From the NCBI RefSeq assembly GCF_018616375.1, contig NZ_JAEQBB010000005.1, positions 124,001 to 188,000 of the forward strand: a DNA stretch of 64,000 nt, read 5' to 3'. This document shows, piece after piece, positions 19,197-28,808 of the stretch. The DNA comes from Exiguobacterium sp. J17977 (lineage in GTDB: Bacteria; Bacillota; Bacilli; Exiguobacteriales; Exiguobacteriaceae). The notes beneath the pieces were generated by a model. It did not search any database and was not told the origin of the DNA. It was given only the letters and a program-made list of their open reading frames with translations. Position 1 is the first letter of the stretch. Every line of letters begins with the position of its first letter. The translations under genes were made by a program, and so were the position numbers.

Positions 19197-19608
19197 ATCG
19201 TTCATAGAGCGATGCGACATGGTCGGTCTCTCGTCGGATGAAGCGTTTGAGTTGAGCGCATAAGTCATCGAGCTGCCCCATCGTCGTCTCGAACGAAAAG
19301 GTCGCCTTCATATCCCCGCCATCGCCTTTCATTTGTTCGACCACGGCGTTGACTCGGACGGTGCCTCGCGCATTCGCCAGTTCGAACGTCAAGGAGACAT
19401 GGACGAGCGGGACATCGAGGACCCACGTCTGGGGCGACTTCCCATTGTGTGCATTGAACACAGATAATGTGGAGACGAGTGTGTCGATGTCGGATACGGT
19501 GACGTACTCATCCACCGTGACCGCGCACCATTTTCCCTTCAGCGTCAATACGATTTCCATTTCCAAACCGTCTTCCCAAATCCGTCTCATCTTCAACTGT
19601 TCGACCAT
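19195..19608 (-). CDS. Hypothetical protein
   Basis: A 137-residue soluble protein I do not recognise. It is predicted to be mostly beta-strand, with alternating hydrophobic segments (MEIVLTLKGKWCAVTV, VSLTFELANARGTVRV), and contains two Cys residues and no signal peptide. ATG 19608 is preferred because GAGGG lies 6 bases upstream; ATG 19614 is an in-frame alternative. It converges on rluF and is divergent from the small membrane protein at 19730. Confidence 0.6.
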   Translation of the reverse strand: MVEQLKMRRIWEDGLEMEIVLTLKGKWCAVTVDEYVTVSDIDTLVSTLSVFNAHNGKSPQTWVLDVPLVHVSLTFELANARGTVRVNAVVEQMKGDGGDMKATFSFETTMGQLDDLCAQLKRFIRRETDHVASLYER

Positions 19609-19729
19609 TGCCATCCCTCACTCTCTCATTTCGAATATATCATGGCGTTTCCACGAAATCCGTCAACTTTTCACCAAAACGGGAATAGACTTATACAGAT
19701 GATTTCGTAACGAAAAGAGGTGAATCGTC

Positions 19730-20056
19730 ATGAATGGCGCCTTGTTCCCCCGCACCTCGGTCGGCAAGTGGTCGATCATCCTCATCGGCTTGTTCCTGGC
19801 CATGTACGTGCCGTTCCTCCTGCTCGATAACTTCGATACGACCTTTCATTCGACGCTTTGGAGCGACAACGCCGCGAACATGCTCCGGCTCAGCTATATG
19901 ACCACGTTCTCCGTCCTCGGGCTCGGAGCGTTCGTGACCGGATGGTGGGCCATCTTGAAACAAAAAGAGTACGCCGTGCTCGTCTTCTTCGCGGCCGTTC
20001 TCGGCTCCGGACTGTTCGTCCTCTTAGTCATGGAGCTCCTCGGCATCCTCGAATAG
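19730..20056 (+). CDS. Small three-helix membrane protein (paralogue of 13834-14145)
   Basis: A 108-residue hydrophobic protein of unknown function with helices at about 14-33, 52-75 and 82-106. Shared blocks with the protein at 13834 are VGKWSIIL near the start, VLGLGAFVTGWWAIL in the middle, a short charged loop (KQKEY), and LFVLLVMELL at the end. GAGGTG precedes the ATG with almost the same leader as the paralogue. GTCAAC (19662-19667), 13 bases, GGGAAT (19681-19686) is a weak SigB-like promoter candidate. Confidence 0.75.
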   Translation: MNGALFPRTSVGKWSIILIGLFLAMYVPFLLLDNFDTTFHSTLWSDNAANMLRLSYMTTFSVLGLGAFVTGWWAILKQKEYAVLVFFAAVLGSGLFVLLVMELLGILE

Positions 20057-20065
20057 AAGACAAAA

Positions 20066-20093
20066 TAAGGAGTTCGCCGCGGCGAACTCCTTG
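20066..20093. terminator. Terminator between small membrane protein and subtilase genes
   Basis: AAGGAGTTCGCCG / CGGCGAACTCCTT, a perfect 13-base stem. ATTTTG follows on the minus strand, so it serves the subtilase gene best. Confidence 0.75.
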
Positions 20094-20105
20094 TTGATTG
20101 CGCAC

Positions 20106-22727
20106 TTATTTGACGATGACTTGCTTCATCTGGCTGGCGCGGCCTTTCGCATCTTCGATATGGACCGAGAGACGCTCTCCTTTTTTGAGCGTGCGTGTCT
20201 TCGTGACGAACGATCCTGTGAGTCCAGTCGTCCCTTTCCCGATGACACGGCGCTTCGCATCACGCACGATGACCGTCATGCCAGCGTCGGCGCGACCCGT
20301 CACTTGCTTCGCGTTCGCACGCGGCGTCGAGACGGCCGGTTGTTTCGCACGGGCACCTTTCACAACGAGAAGGCGTTCGCTCGAAGCGAGCTTGCCGTTG
20401 CTATAGACGACACGGAGTGTGGTGCCTGCTTTTTGTGCCCCAATGTTCAACGCGACCCGAGCCTGTTTCGACGTTCCTGTCGCCAGACGTTTCTCGCCGT
20501 TATACACCGTCACTTTTGTCCCGCTCTGCACGCTAGCGGCAAACACGGTCGAATTATCACGAACGATTCCTGGCTTGGCATAGAGACGTAGCATCGAAGC
20601 CGCATAATGCACGTTCACTTTGCCGTAGCCGCTGATGTAATCGTAGTTGAACGGAAGCTCTTCTTCAGACTCATCCATGAAGTAGCTGAGCCCATCTTCA
20701 TAGCTCATCCCACCGATCGCGTCGCCGCCTGAGAAGGCGACTGGTTCCGCTGTACGATGGAGCAATTGACGTACTTCTTCCACTTTGAGTGTCGGGCGTG
20801 TTGATAACAACAAGCCAACGACAGCCGAGACGTGCGGTGTCGCCATGCTCGTTCCGTCCATATAGACGACGTTACCGTTCGGTACGAGACTCGCGACTTT
20901 TGTTCCCGGTGCCACGACGTCGACGCCGTATCCGTAGTTCGAGTAATCCGAGACGATGCCGAACGTGTTCGTCGCACCGACCGAGATCGTGTATTTCGAT
21001 GATGCTGGGTAGGACAGGCTTGAATCGCCATCGTTCCCGGTTGCCGCAACGACGACGACACCGCGGTCATACGCGTACTTCAACATATAACCGATCGTCC
21101 GGCTCTCGCTGCCGCCGAGGCTCATGTTGATGACTTTGGCTCCCGCATCGACAGCATACTTGATGCCGAGCGCGATTTGTTCCGTGTCTCCCGAACCGCT
21201 CGCGTCGAGCACTTTGACCGGGAGAATCGACACGGCCGGCATCATACCGCGCATCGATGTCCCGTTGTTTTGAATCGCACCGATGACGCCGGCGACGTGT
21301 GTCCCGTGGCCGTGGTCATCGATGGCACTGCCTTCCCCGTTCGGGTCGACAAAGTTCTTCTCGTTGGCGATATCGACGCGTCCTTTGAAGTCAAGGAGGC
21401 GATAATCGACACCCGTATCGAGCACGGCCACTTTGACCGATCGAACCGGCAAGTTGAGTGCCTCGTATGCGTCAATGCCGATGCCAGCATCTTGGAACGG
21501 CGCCAACACCGATTTCGAGTTGAGTGACCATTGATAATCGTAGCTCGTGTCGGCCATGAACGCTTGGTACTTCTGGACCGGTTCGATGAACTCGACGTTC
21601 GCATCACGCTCGAGCGTCGACTTGGCTGTCGCTTGCGTTTTCGTGCTCGCCGCTTCGACGTCGACGACTGCGAAGTGGTCACCCGGGCGACCGAGATTCA
21701 CTTTCTCCGCCGAGACGTTCGACAATGCGTTCATCTTGCCGAGCGATTTGCTTGGTGACGACTTGTATTTGACGATATAACGCGGCGCATCATCAACTTC
21801 AATCGATACCCCGAATTTACCCATCACATCTTGGAGCGGTGTTCCGGCAAGCGTCCCCGTCCCAAGCTTAGCTGCCACTTGATTGACTTCTGCTTGCAAC
21901 GCTGTCGGCACGCTTGACGTCACGAGCGCCTGCAACCGTTCGATGGCTGCGTCATCCGCTGGCGTGAGCGTGTATGATTTCCGATCAACGAGCGCGTTCA
22001 TGAGTGGCTGTAACGCCTTCAAATCATTGTACGCTTGTTGGCGTTTCGCTCCGTCTTTCACCATCGCTTTGATGAGGTATGGCGACGTCCGATAGTACAA
22101 GGCAGCCAAATCGTTGCCTGACTCTGATTGCGTCAACACTTCCGTCTGAATGCGACGGATGAGTTTCAACATCGATTCGCGCTCTGGTGCTGGATTTAAA
22201 ATCGATTCGACAGCACACATGCCCGCCTCCGTCTCGATGTTTTCATACTTGACCGGCAATTTGACCGGGTTGTAGACGAGTTTGATGTCGGAAGGCGACA
22301 TCGTTTCTTCTTCCATCAACGGGAGATACTCCACTTTGATGTAGTACGGACCTTCCCATGCATACGGGAATCGAATTTTCGCCGTTTGCTGTCCGTCTTC
22401 TTGTGACGCGCTCGAACGATACTGTTCGAACGTCTCGTCTTTCGCTGCCAAATCGGCACTTGGATAAACCGAGATATTCGCGAGCTTCGTCGAATCGAAC
22501 TGAATTTCCATATGCGTCATCGCCGATGGAGTCCCCCGTTCCATTTTGAACCAGTATGTATTCGTGGCGTCTGTCCCGGTTTCGAACGTGACTTCCACTC
22601 CTGGGCTGAGCGTCTTCGCCTCTTGCATTCCCGCTCCAGCGTCCGCACTCGCTTGTGGCGGAATCAATGCCAGTACGAGCATGAGCACCGTGACGAATGA
22701 TAAAACTTGTTTCCATGTTGCTTTCAT
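20106..22727 (-). CDS. Secreted subtilisin-like serine protease (S8) with C-terminal Ig-like repeats
   Basis: An 873-residue exported protease. Residues 1-28 form a signal peptide ending ASADA. A pre-peptidase-like beta-domain covers about 35-140, and an I9-type inhibitory propeptide (PRYIVKYKSS...AVVDVEA) about 320-390. The S8 catalytic domain follows, with Asp437 (VLDTGVD), His474 (GHGTHVAG) and Ser627 (GTSMATPHVS). About 720-873 holds two bacterial Ig-like modules rich in TVYNG and VRDAKRR segments. It probably digests extracellular protein for nutrition. GAGGAGA precedes the ATG. Single gene. Confidence 0.93.
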   Translation of the reverse strand: MKATWKQVLSFVTVLMLVLALIPPQASADAGAGMQEAKTLSPGVEVTFETGTDATNTYWFKMERGTPSAMTHMEIQFDSTKLANISVYPSADLAAKDETFEQYRSSASQEDGQQTAKIRFPYAWEGPYYIKVEYLPLMEEETMSPSDIKLVYNPVKLPVKYENIETEAGMCAVESILNPAPERESMLKLIRRIQTEVLTQSESGNDLAALYYRTSPYLIKAMVKDGAKRQQAYNDLKALQPLMNALVDRKSYTLTPADDAAIERLQALVTSSVPTALQAEVNQVAAKLGTGTLAGTPLQDVMGKFGVSIEVDDAPRYIVKYKSSPSKSLGKMNALSNVSAEKVNLGRPGDHFAVVDVEAASTKTQATAKSTLERDANVEFIEPVQKYQAFMADTSYDYQWSLNSKSVLAPFQDAGIGIDAYEALNLPVRSVKVAVLDTGVDYRLLDFKGRVDIANEKNFVDPNGEGSAIDDHGHGTHVAGVIGAIQNNGTSMRGMMPAVSILPVKVLDASGSGDTEQIALGIKYAVDAGAKVINMSLGGSESRTIGYMLKYAYDRGVVVVAATGNDGDSSLSYPASSKYTISVGATNTFGIVSDYSNYGYGVDVVAPGTKVASLVPNGNVVYMDGTSMATPHVSAVVGLLLSTRPTLKVEEVRQLLHRTAEPVAFSGGDAIGGMSYEDGLSYFMDESEEELPFNYDYISGYGKVNVHYAASMLRLYAKPGIVRDNSTVFAASVQSGTKVTVYNGEKRLATGTSKQARVALNIGAQKAGTTLRVVYSNGKLASSERLLVVKGARAKQPAVSTPRANAKQVTGRADAGMTVIVRDAKRRVIGKGTTGLTGSFVTKTRTLKKGERLSVHIEDAKGRASQMKQVIVK

Positions 22728-22902
22728 CTGTTCTCCTCATTTCTATATGTCCAAAGCTACAACCGACGGATCCGTCAATTCATGTATACGTGACAATGGC
22801 TTGAAGGTTCCAACAATTAACTACAAAAAATCACTTAATTTCATTATTTTAGGAAACTCTTGATTTGTCTATCTCTAATATGGTTTTTTCGAAAAATAAT
22901 TT

Positions 22903-22937
22903 AAAAAACAGGTCAGAGGAATTCTTCCCCTGACCTG
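22903..22937 (-). terminator. Terminator after the SDR gene
   Basis: On the minus strand CAGGTCAG-GGAA / TTCC-CTGACCTG is followed by TTTTTTAA. Confidence 0.85.
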
Positions 22938-22951
22938 ACGAGTTGTGTGGC

Positions 22952-23701
22952 TTATTTTGCTGTGACGCCCCCATCGACCGGAAGCTCGATTCCCGTGATG
23001 TGATTGGCCTCATCCGACGCGAGGAACAGGACAGCCGTCGCCACTTCTTCAGCCCGACCTAGATTCGGCAAAGCGATTTGATTCAAGAAATGCTGTTTAT
23101 AGTCCGGGTGCTCCATGTGCGGCGCGCTCATCGGTGTCACGATATAGCCCGGATGGACCGAGTTGACGCGAATGTTGTGTTTCCCGTAATCGACGGCCGC
23201 CGCTTTCGTGAGCGAACGGACGGCTCCTTTCGAGGCCGTATAGGCACCGGCACCGGCCATGCCTGTGAGCGCCGAGATGGATGAGATGTTGACGATCGAA
23301 CCGCCGCCGTTTTGCTCCATGAGCGGGATTGCATATTGCGTTCCGAGCATGACGCCATCGATATTGATTCGATACGTGCGTGCCCAGTCTTCCTCTGTCT
23401 GGTCCAAGAACGGTTTCGCGAGCGCGATGCCCGCATTGTTGACGAGCACATCGAGTTTCCCGCACACGGACTGGACTTCGTTATAAATGTTTTTCCAATC
23501 GTTGCGTGACGTGACGTCGTGTTGAAGCGCAATCGCCTCGCCACCGTTCGACCGGATTGTCTCCACGACGTGCGTCACCGCTTCAAGATTGATGTCCGTC
23601 GCGACGACAGTCGCCCCTTCTCGTGCGAACAGCTTGGCCGTCTCCTCACCCATGCCACTGCCTGCCCCTGTAATGACCGCTACTTTCCCCGTTAACCGCA
23701 T
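22952..23701 (-). CDS. Short-chain dehydrogenase/reductase (classical SDR)
   Basis: A 249-residue NAD(P)H-dependent oxidoreductase of the FabG/glucose-dehydrogenase-like class. Visible motifs are TGAGSGMG (cofactor loop, 11-18), NNAGIA (about 88), catalytic Ser in VNISSIS, YTASK (Tyr and Lys) and the HPGYIVT loop. Asp in TDINLE after strand 2 favours NAD(H) over NADP(H). The substrate is unknown. It is divergent from a TetR gene with a palindrome (23726-23744) just ahead of its start, so it is probably the target of that repressor. Confidence 0.9.
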   Translation of the reverse strand: MRLTGKVAVITGAGSGMGEETAKLFAREGATVVATDINLEAVTHVVETIRSNGGEAIALQHDVTSRNDWKNIYNEVQSVCGKLDVLVNNAGIALAKPFLDQTEEDWARTYRINIDGVMLGTQYAIPLMEQNGGGSIVNISSISALTGMAGAGAYTASKGAVRSLTKAAAVDYGKHNIRVNSVHPGYIVTPMSAPHMEHPDYKQHFLNQIALPNLGRAEEVATAVLFLASDEANHITGIELPVDGGVTAK

Positions 23702-23725
23702 AATCCCAGCTCCATTTCTTTAAAT

Positions 23726-23744
23726 ATGATAGTCTAACTATCAT
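23726..23744. promoter_or_regulatory. Operator-like palindrome between SDR and tetR genes
   Basis: Perfect 7-base arms ATGATAG and CTATCAT separated by five bases, 25 bases before the SDR start. Position and size fit a TetR-family operator. Confidence 0.6.
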
Positions 23745-23823
23745 TATAGTAGTCGATGCACATTCGATTCTCAACGAAACTGCCTCGACACGGTATAATA
23801 ACGAGATATAAAGAGGTGATTTC

Positions 23824-24450
23824 ATGAGTAAACGACAACAAAATAAAGAAGAGCGAATGAATCGTATCATCGAGCAAGCCGAGGTCCTCTTCTTACAAGA
23901 TGGATTTGAACGGGTGCAAATGCAGGATATCGCGGACGCGTCCGAGCTCGGGGTCGCGACGCTGTTCCGGTACTTTCCGAAAAAAGACCAATTGATCGTC
24001 GCTGCGGCCGTGCGCAATTTGGCACCGACGCTCGACGTGTTCAAAGAACTGACGAACCGACCGGGAGATGCCTACTCGCGACTCGAGGCGATTCTCGACT
24101 ATCTGCTCGACCAACAAGTGAAGCGGACGAACCACTCTCGTTTCCGCGAGGCGTTCGAGAGCTATGCCTCGTTCGTCGCAAGCCCACTCCCTGGGATTGG
24201 CGACTATATCGAGTTGCAGCGCGAGATTATGGAGACGCTCGAACCACTCATCGCGGACGGGAAGACGGACGGTTCGTTCCGGCGTGACCTTGACGTGAAA
24301 ACGACCATCGTCACCATCATCAACGCGTTCGGAACGTTCGGCAACAACATCATTTTAAAGTCGCATATCAGTTATTTAGAGGACGACATCGAGCCCCTCA
24401 TCCAACAGCGGGTGTTGCGAGAGATGCTCTTGTCGTATGTGCGCCCATAA
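23824..24450 (+). CDS. TetR/AcrR family transcriptional regulator
   Basis: A 208-residue repressor. The N-terminal helix-turn-helix spans about 12-58 (RIIEQAEVLFLQDGFERVQMQDIADASELGVATLFRYF in substance), typical of TetR. The C-terminal ligand-binding part is variable, so the inducer is unknown. GAGGTG precedes the ATG. Divergent orientation to the SDR gene and the shared palindrome indicate control of the SDR and possibly of itself. Confidence 0.88.
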   Translation: MSKRQQNKEERMNRIIEQAEVLFLQDGFERVQMQDIADASELGVATLFRYFPKKDQLIVAAAVRNLAPTLDVFKELTNRPGDAYSRLEAILDYLLDQQVKRTNHSRFREAFESYASFVASPLPGIGDYIELQREIMETLEPLIADGKTDGSFRRDLDVKTTIVTIINAFGTFGNNIILKSHISYLEDDIEPLIQQRVLREMLLSYVRP

Positions 24451-24452
24451 CG

Positions 24453-24478
24453 AAAGCCCCTTCGCGTGAAGGGGCTTT
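24453..24478. terminator. Bidirectional terminator
   Basis: AAAGCCCCTTC / GAAGGGGCTTT stem between the converging tetR and VOC genes, with flanking A and T bases. Confidence 0.8.
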
Positions 24479-24857
24479 ATTCGTGCAGTTCGAGCGGCAG
24501 ACCGTCCGGGTCGAAGAAGAACGTCATCTTCTCACCCGTGAACGTGTCAAACCGAATCGGTTCCGTCGTGACGCCGTGCGCATTCAGTTCGGCGACGACC
24601 GCCTCGATGTCGTCGACTTTGAAAGCGAGATGGCGGAGTCCGCATGCCTCTGGGAAGCTCGGTCGTTTCGGGCTGTCCGGTTTGATGAACAGCTCGAGCT
24701 CGTAGGCGCCGAGCCGCAGGTCGATCTTGTGATCACCTTTGTCCGGACGATGATGCTCGCGAATGACATCGAACCCTAAGATATCGATATAGAATCGTTT
24801 CGCCTCATCATAGTCTGAGGCGATAATCGCCACGTGATGGATGGTATGTAGTTGCAT
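24477..24857 (-). CDS. VOC family protein, SMU1112c/YaeR glyoxalase I-like
   Basis: A 126-residue metalloprotein-like member of the vicinal oxygen chelate fold. It agrees well with the YaeR group: HHVAIIASDY at the start, FYIDILGFDVI, LELFIKPDSPKRPSFPEACGLRHLAF and FFFDPDGLPLELHE at the end. Candidate metal ligands are His9, Glu and His of ACGLRHLAF and the terminal Glu. The physiological substrate of this group is not settled. ATG 24857 is favoured, with GGGGG six bases upstream; ATG 24860 is an alternative. A terminator and unknown RNA lie directly upstream on the same strand. Confidence 0.85.
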   Translation of the reverse strand: MQLHTIHHVAIIASDYDEAKRFYIDILGFDVIREHHRPDKGDHKIDLRLGAYELELFIKPDSPKRPSFPEACGLRHLAFKVDDIEAVVAELNAHGVTTEPIRFDTFTGEKMTFFFDPDGLPLELHE

Positions 24858-24874
24858 CATAATCCCCCATATAC

Positions 24875-24906
24875 AAAAAAATGAGCACCTCTCACTAGAG
24901 GTGCTC
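24875..24906 (-). terminator. Terminator between the unknown RNA and the VOC gene
   Basis: Perfect 10-base stem GAGCACCTCT / AGAGGTGCTC with a 4-base loop, then seven U on the minus strand. Confidence 0.9.
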
Positions 24907-24992
24907 TCGAAAAGTCTACCGCGTCGAACCACGCTCCACAACGTGCTCCCGAAGGAATGTCCGCCGTCTTACATAGACCAGCTCATCGCATG
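24875..24992 (-). ncRNA. Probable small RNA or transcription attenuator, unknown class
   Basis: A strong promoter at 24999-25027 would start transcription near 24992, and a perfect intrinsic terminator sits at 24875-24906, giving an RNA of about 118 nt with no plausible ORF. The end segments GTCTA (24972-24976) and TAGAC (24915-24919) can pair to enclose smaller hairpins. GAGCAC at 24943-24948 could pair with the terminator 3' arm GTGCTC, so an antiterminator is possible. I do not recognise SRP RNA, 6S, tmRNA, T-box or a known riboswitch in it. The VOC gene starts 18 bases beyond the terminator. Confidence 0.6.
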
Positions 24993-24998
24993 TACTCA

Positions 24999-25027
24999 AC
25001 TATAGGCGAATCCGAGCCCCGCGTCAA
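24999..25027 (-). promoter_or_regulatory. SigA-type promoter driving the unknown RNA
   Basis: On the minus strand TTGACG (25027-25022), a 17-base spacer and TATAGT (25004-24999). Confidence 0.8.
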
Positions 25028-25045
25028 TCTTTTGTTTACATCGGG

Positions 25046-25073
25046 TTGACATCTTCCTAAAAATTAGGATAAT
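25046..25073 (+). promoter_or_regulatory. SigA-type promoter of htpG
   Basis: TTGACA (25046-25051), 16-base spacer, GATAAT (25068-25073). The CIRCE element begins 9 bases after the -10, where transcription should start. Confidence 0.8.
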
Positions 25074-25081
25074 CAATAGTG

Positions 25082-25108
25082 TTAGCACTCTTAATATCAG
25101 AGTGCCAA
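25082..25108 (+). promoter_or_regulatory. CIRCE element (HrcA operator) at htpG
   Basis: TTAGCACTC, nine bases, GAGTGCCAA: the consensus inverted repeat TTAGCACTC-N9-GAGTGCTAA with one mismatch in the second arm, at the usual position around the transcription start. Confidence 0.9.
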
Positions 25109-25136
25109 AATCGAACAATGAAAAAGGAGAACGATC

Positions 25137-27005
<1,869 letters not shown>

Positions 27006-27009
27006 TTGA

Positions 27010-27036
27010 AAGGCAGAGGGCGACCTCTGTCTTTTT
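27010..27036 (+). terminator. Terminator after htpG
   Basis: GGCAGAGG / CCTCTGTC hairpin with TTTTT. Confidence 0.85.
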
Positions 27037-27101
27037 CATTTATTCGTATGGAGACGTGATACAATTTAACGTAGAAGAAATTCTTGGGAATGAGGTGTCA
27101 T

Positions 27102-27899
27102 ATGCTGTTCGAAAAAAATAAGTTGTATAAACGCTCTGAACTTCACGATCGTTACGGTGGAAGTCGACAACGAGGGATTAGTACCCCAAACAAACATAAA
27201 CTCATCTTTATATTCGATAGTGGAATGGACGAAGAGTTTGGCTATAAAAATGGCTGGAATGAAGATGACGGTCTCTACTATTACAGCGGAGAAGGACAGG
27301 AAGGGAATCAATCGTTTTCTTTCGGAAATAAAGCTCTACTCAACCATGTAGAAAATGGCGAAGACGTTTATTTATTCGAATCGCTTGGACGAGGGACTTA
27401 CCGCTTTGTCGATCAACTCATTTTAATTGGTTTTGATATTCAATTTGGAATTGATAAATATCACAATCAACGAGAAGTGATCGTCTTTGCGTTTGAGCCA
27501 CTACACGTCATTCAGGAAGAAGCCCAGCAGTTCTCATCGACGATGCGCTATAAATCAATTGAAGAGTTAGAGGAAATTGCATCTCGCGACCCAAAACGAG
27601 CAACTGGTTTAAGTATGTCCGCCCGAAAGTTACAAGTCCGTGAGCAAACAGCGGCGCTTCATTATTATGTGCTGGCTCGTGCCAATAACTGTTGCGAAGC
27701 TTGTGGGCAACCAGCTCCGTTTGAAACGGAAAACGGACCTTATCTCGAACTCCACTCGCTTTACAAAGAGTCCGATGCTGGCTTATCACAACCTGATCAA
27801 GTTGTAGCAGTTTGTCCGAACTGTCACGCTCGCCTCCATAAAGGCATCGATCGAGTAGAATTTAATCAACATATTATCCATAAAATTCAGCAACCTTGA
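27102..27899 (+). CDS. HNH endonuclease with ScoMcrA-like SRA/PUA-type domain
   Basis: A 265-residue protein with two parts. Residues about 1-145 contain GxSRQRGISTP, DDGLYYYSGEGQEGNQSF and GNKALLNHVENGEDVYLFE, a pattern I associate with the SRA-like modified-base-binding domain of ScoMcrA-type enzymes. Residues about 195-262 are an HNH nuclease with CCEACG, LELHSLYK, VAVCPNCH and LHKG, giving a zinc ribbon and the catalytic His. This fits a type IV, modification-dependent restriction enzyme. ATG 27102 has GAGGTG upstream. Base composition is visibly AT-richer than the neighbours, suggesting transfer. No methylase partner is adjacent. Confidence 0.7.
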   Translation: MLFEKNKLYKRSELHDRYGGSRQRGISTPNKHKLIFIFDSGMDEEFGYKNGWNEDDGLYYYSGEGQEGNQSFSFGNKALLNHVENGEDVYLFESLGRGTYRFVDQLILIGFDIQFGIDKYHNQREVIVFAFEPLHVIQEEAQQFSSTMRYKSIEELEEIASRDPKRATGLSMSARKLQVREQTAALHYYVLARANNCCEACGQPAPFETENGPYLELHSLYKESDAGLSQPDQVVAVCPNCHARLHKGIDRVEFNQHIIHKIQQP

Positions 27900-27927
27900 T
27901 CTGCCTTCAGATTAAGGTTTTTTTATT
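27893..27927 (+). terminator. Terminator after the HNH gene
   Basis: AACCTTGATCTG / CAGATTAAGGTT stem with one mismatch, followed by seven T. The stop codon lies in the stem. Confidence 0.8.
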
Positions 27928-28170
27928 TGCAATTGATAATCGAGTGATTTATGACGAGAATCATGTATTGATTTCTTCATAAAACAGATGTCTATGCATC
28001 AGCTTTTATTTTTTTCACATAGGTTATTGAAAACAAAAGCACATTTATTTTGTAATCGTTTTCTTTCCTTTCATCAAGCGTTTTAACCATTTAACGTTGA
28101 TATATCAACATTTTACCAGACATGCAAACGCCTTGACATTTTTGGCGGGTTATATGAAGTTAGTATTACA
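27928..28170. other. AT-rich intergenic region before ahpCF
   Basis: No credible gene. It holds TTGACA at 28133-28138 without a well-spaced -10, and the palindrome GTTGATATATCAAC at 28096-28109, which is short enough to occur by chance. It continues the low-GC character of the HNH gene. Confidence 0.5.
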
Positions 28171-28185
28171 TTATAATTATTCTAG
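28171..28185 (+). promoter_or_regulatory. PerR box-like operator upstream of ahpC
   Basis: TTATAATTATTCTAG matches the PerR box TTATAATNATTATAA at 12 of the 14 fixed positions. It includes a TATAAT (28172-28177) that may be the -10, and lies 48 bases before the ahpC start. Confidence 0.65.
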
Positions 28186-28232
28186 TAGAGACGAAAGTCC
28201 ACTAGAGTAAAAAAACAAGGAGGACATATCCC

Positions 28233-28796
28233 ATGTCATTAATCGGCAAAGAAATCTTACCTTTCAAAGCACAAGCATTCCAAACAGGTGAATTCCTCGA
28301 AGTATCGGACAACGACTTCAAAGGTCAATGGAGCGTCGTTTGCTTCTACCCAGCTGACTTCACATTCGTCTGCCCGACTGAACTTGAAGACCTTCAAAAC
28401 GAATACGCAACACTTAAAAACCTCGGCGTTGAAGTCTACTCAGTATCGACTGACACACACTTCACGCACAAAGCATGGCACGAAACGTCTGAGAAAATCG
28501 GCAAAATCGAGTACATCATGATTGGTGACCCATCACACACAATCTCACGTAACTTCGACGTCTTGAACGAAGAAGATGGCCTTGCTGACCGCGGTACGTT
28601 CATCATCGATCCAGACGGCGTCATCCAAACAGTTGAAATCAACGCAGGCGGCATCGGCCGTGACGCGAGCACGCTCGTTAACAAAGTCAAAGCGGCACAA
28701 TACGTCCGCAACAATCCAGGCGAAGTTTGCCCGGCGAAATGGGAAGAAGGTTCTGCAACACTTCGCCCGAGCCTCGACCTCGTCGGCAAGTTGTAA
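28233..28796 (+). CDS. ahpC: Alkyl hydroperoxide reductase peroxiredoxin subunit
   Basis: Typical 2-Cys peroxiredoxin of 187 residues that reduces hydrogen peroxide, organic peroxides and peroxynitrite. Peroxidatic Cys47 lies in [10 protein letters not shown] and the resolving Cys in [10 protein letters not shown] near residue 166. Codon use is strongly biased, as expected for a highly expressed protein. AAGGAGG precedes the ATG. It is followed 12 bases later by ahpF, its reductase, in the usual operon. A PerR-like box upstream indicates peroxide induction. Confidence 0.97.
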   Translation: MSLIGKEILPFKAQAFQTGEFLEVSDNDFKGQWSVVCFYPADFTFVCPTELEDLQNEYATLKNLGVEVYSVSTDTHFTHKAWHETSEKIGKIEYIMIGDPSHTISRNFDVLNEEDGLADRGTFIIDPDGVIQTVEINAGGIGRDASTLVNKVKAAQYVRNNPGEVCPAKWEEGSATLRPSLDLVGKL

Positions 28797-28808
28797 GGAG
28801 CGGATTTC

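Noticed and set aside
22765-22776. Palindrome GACGGATCCGTC before the subtilase gene
   Set aside because: A 12-base palindrome is expected many times by chance; no regulator nearby.
24875-24992. SRP RNA, 6S RNA, tmRNA or T-box identity for the small RNA
   Set aside because: None of the signature sequences (SRP GGAAGGAAGCAGC, T-box antiterminator TGG bulge with AAnnnGGGTGG) is present.
28096-28109. Palindrome GTTGATATATCAAC upstream of ahpC
   Set aside because: A 14-base palindrome is expected a few times by chance in 64 kb, and it lies 62 bases upstream of the PerR-like box with no other support.
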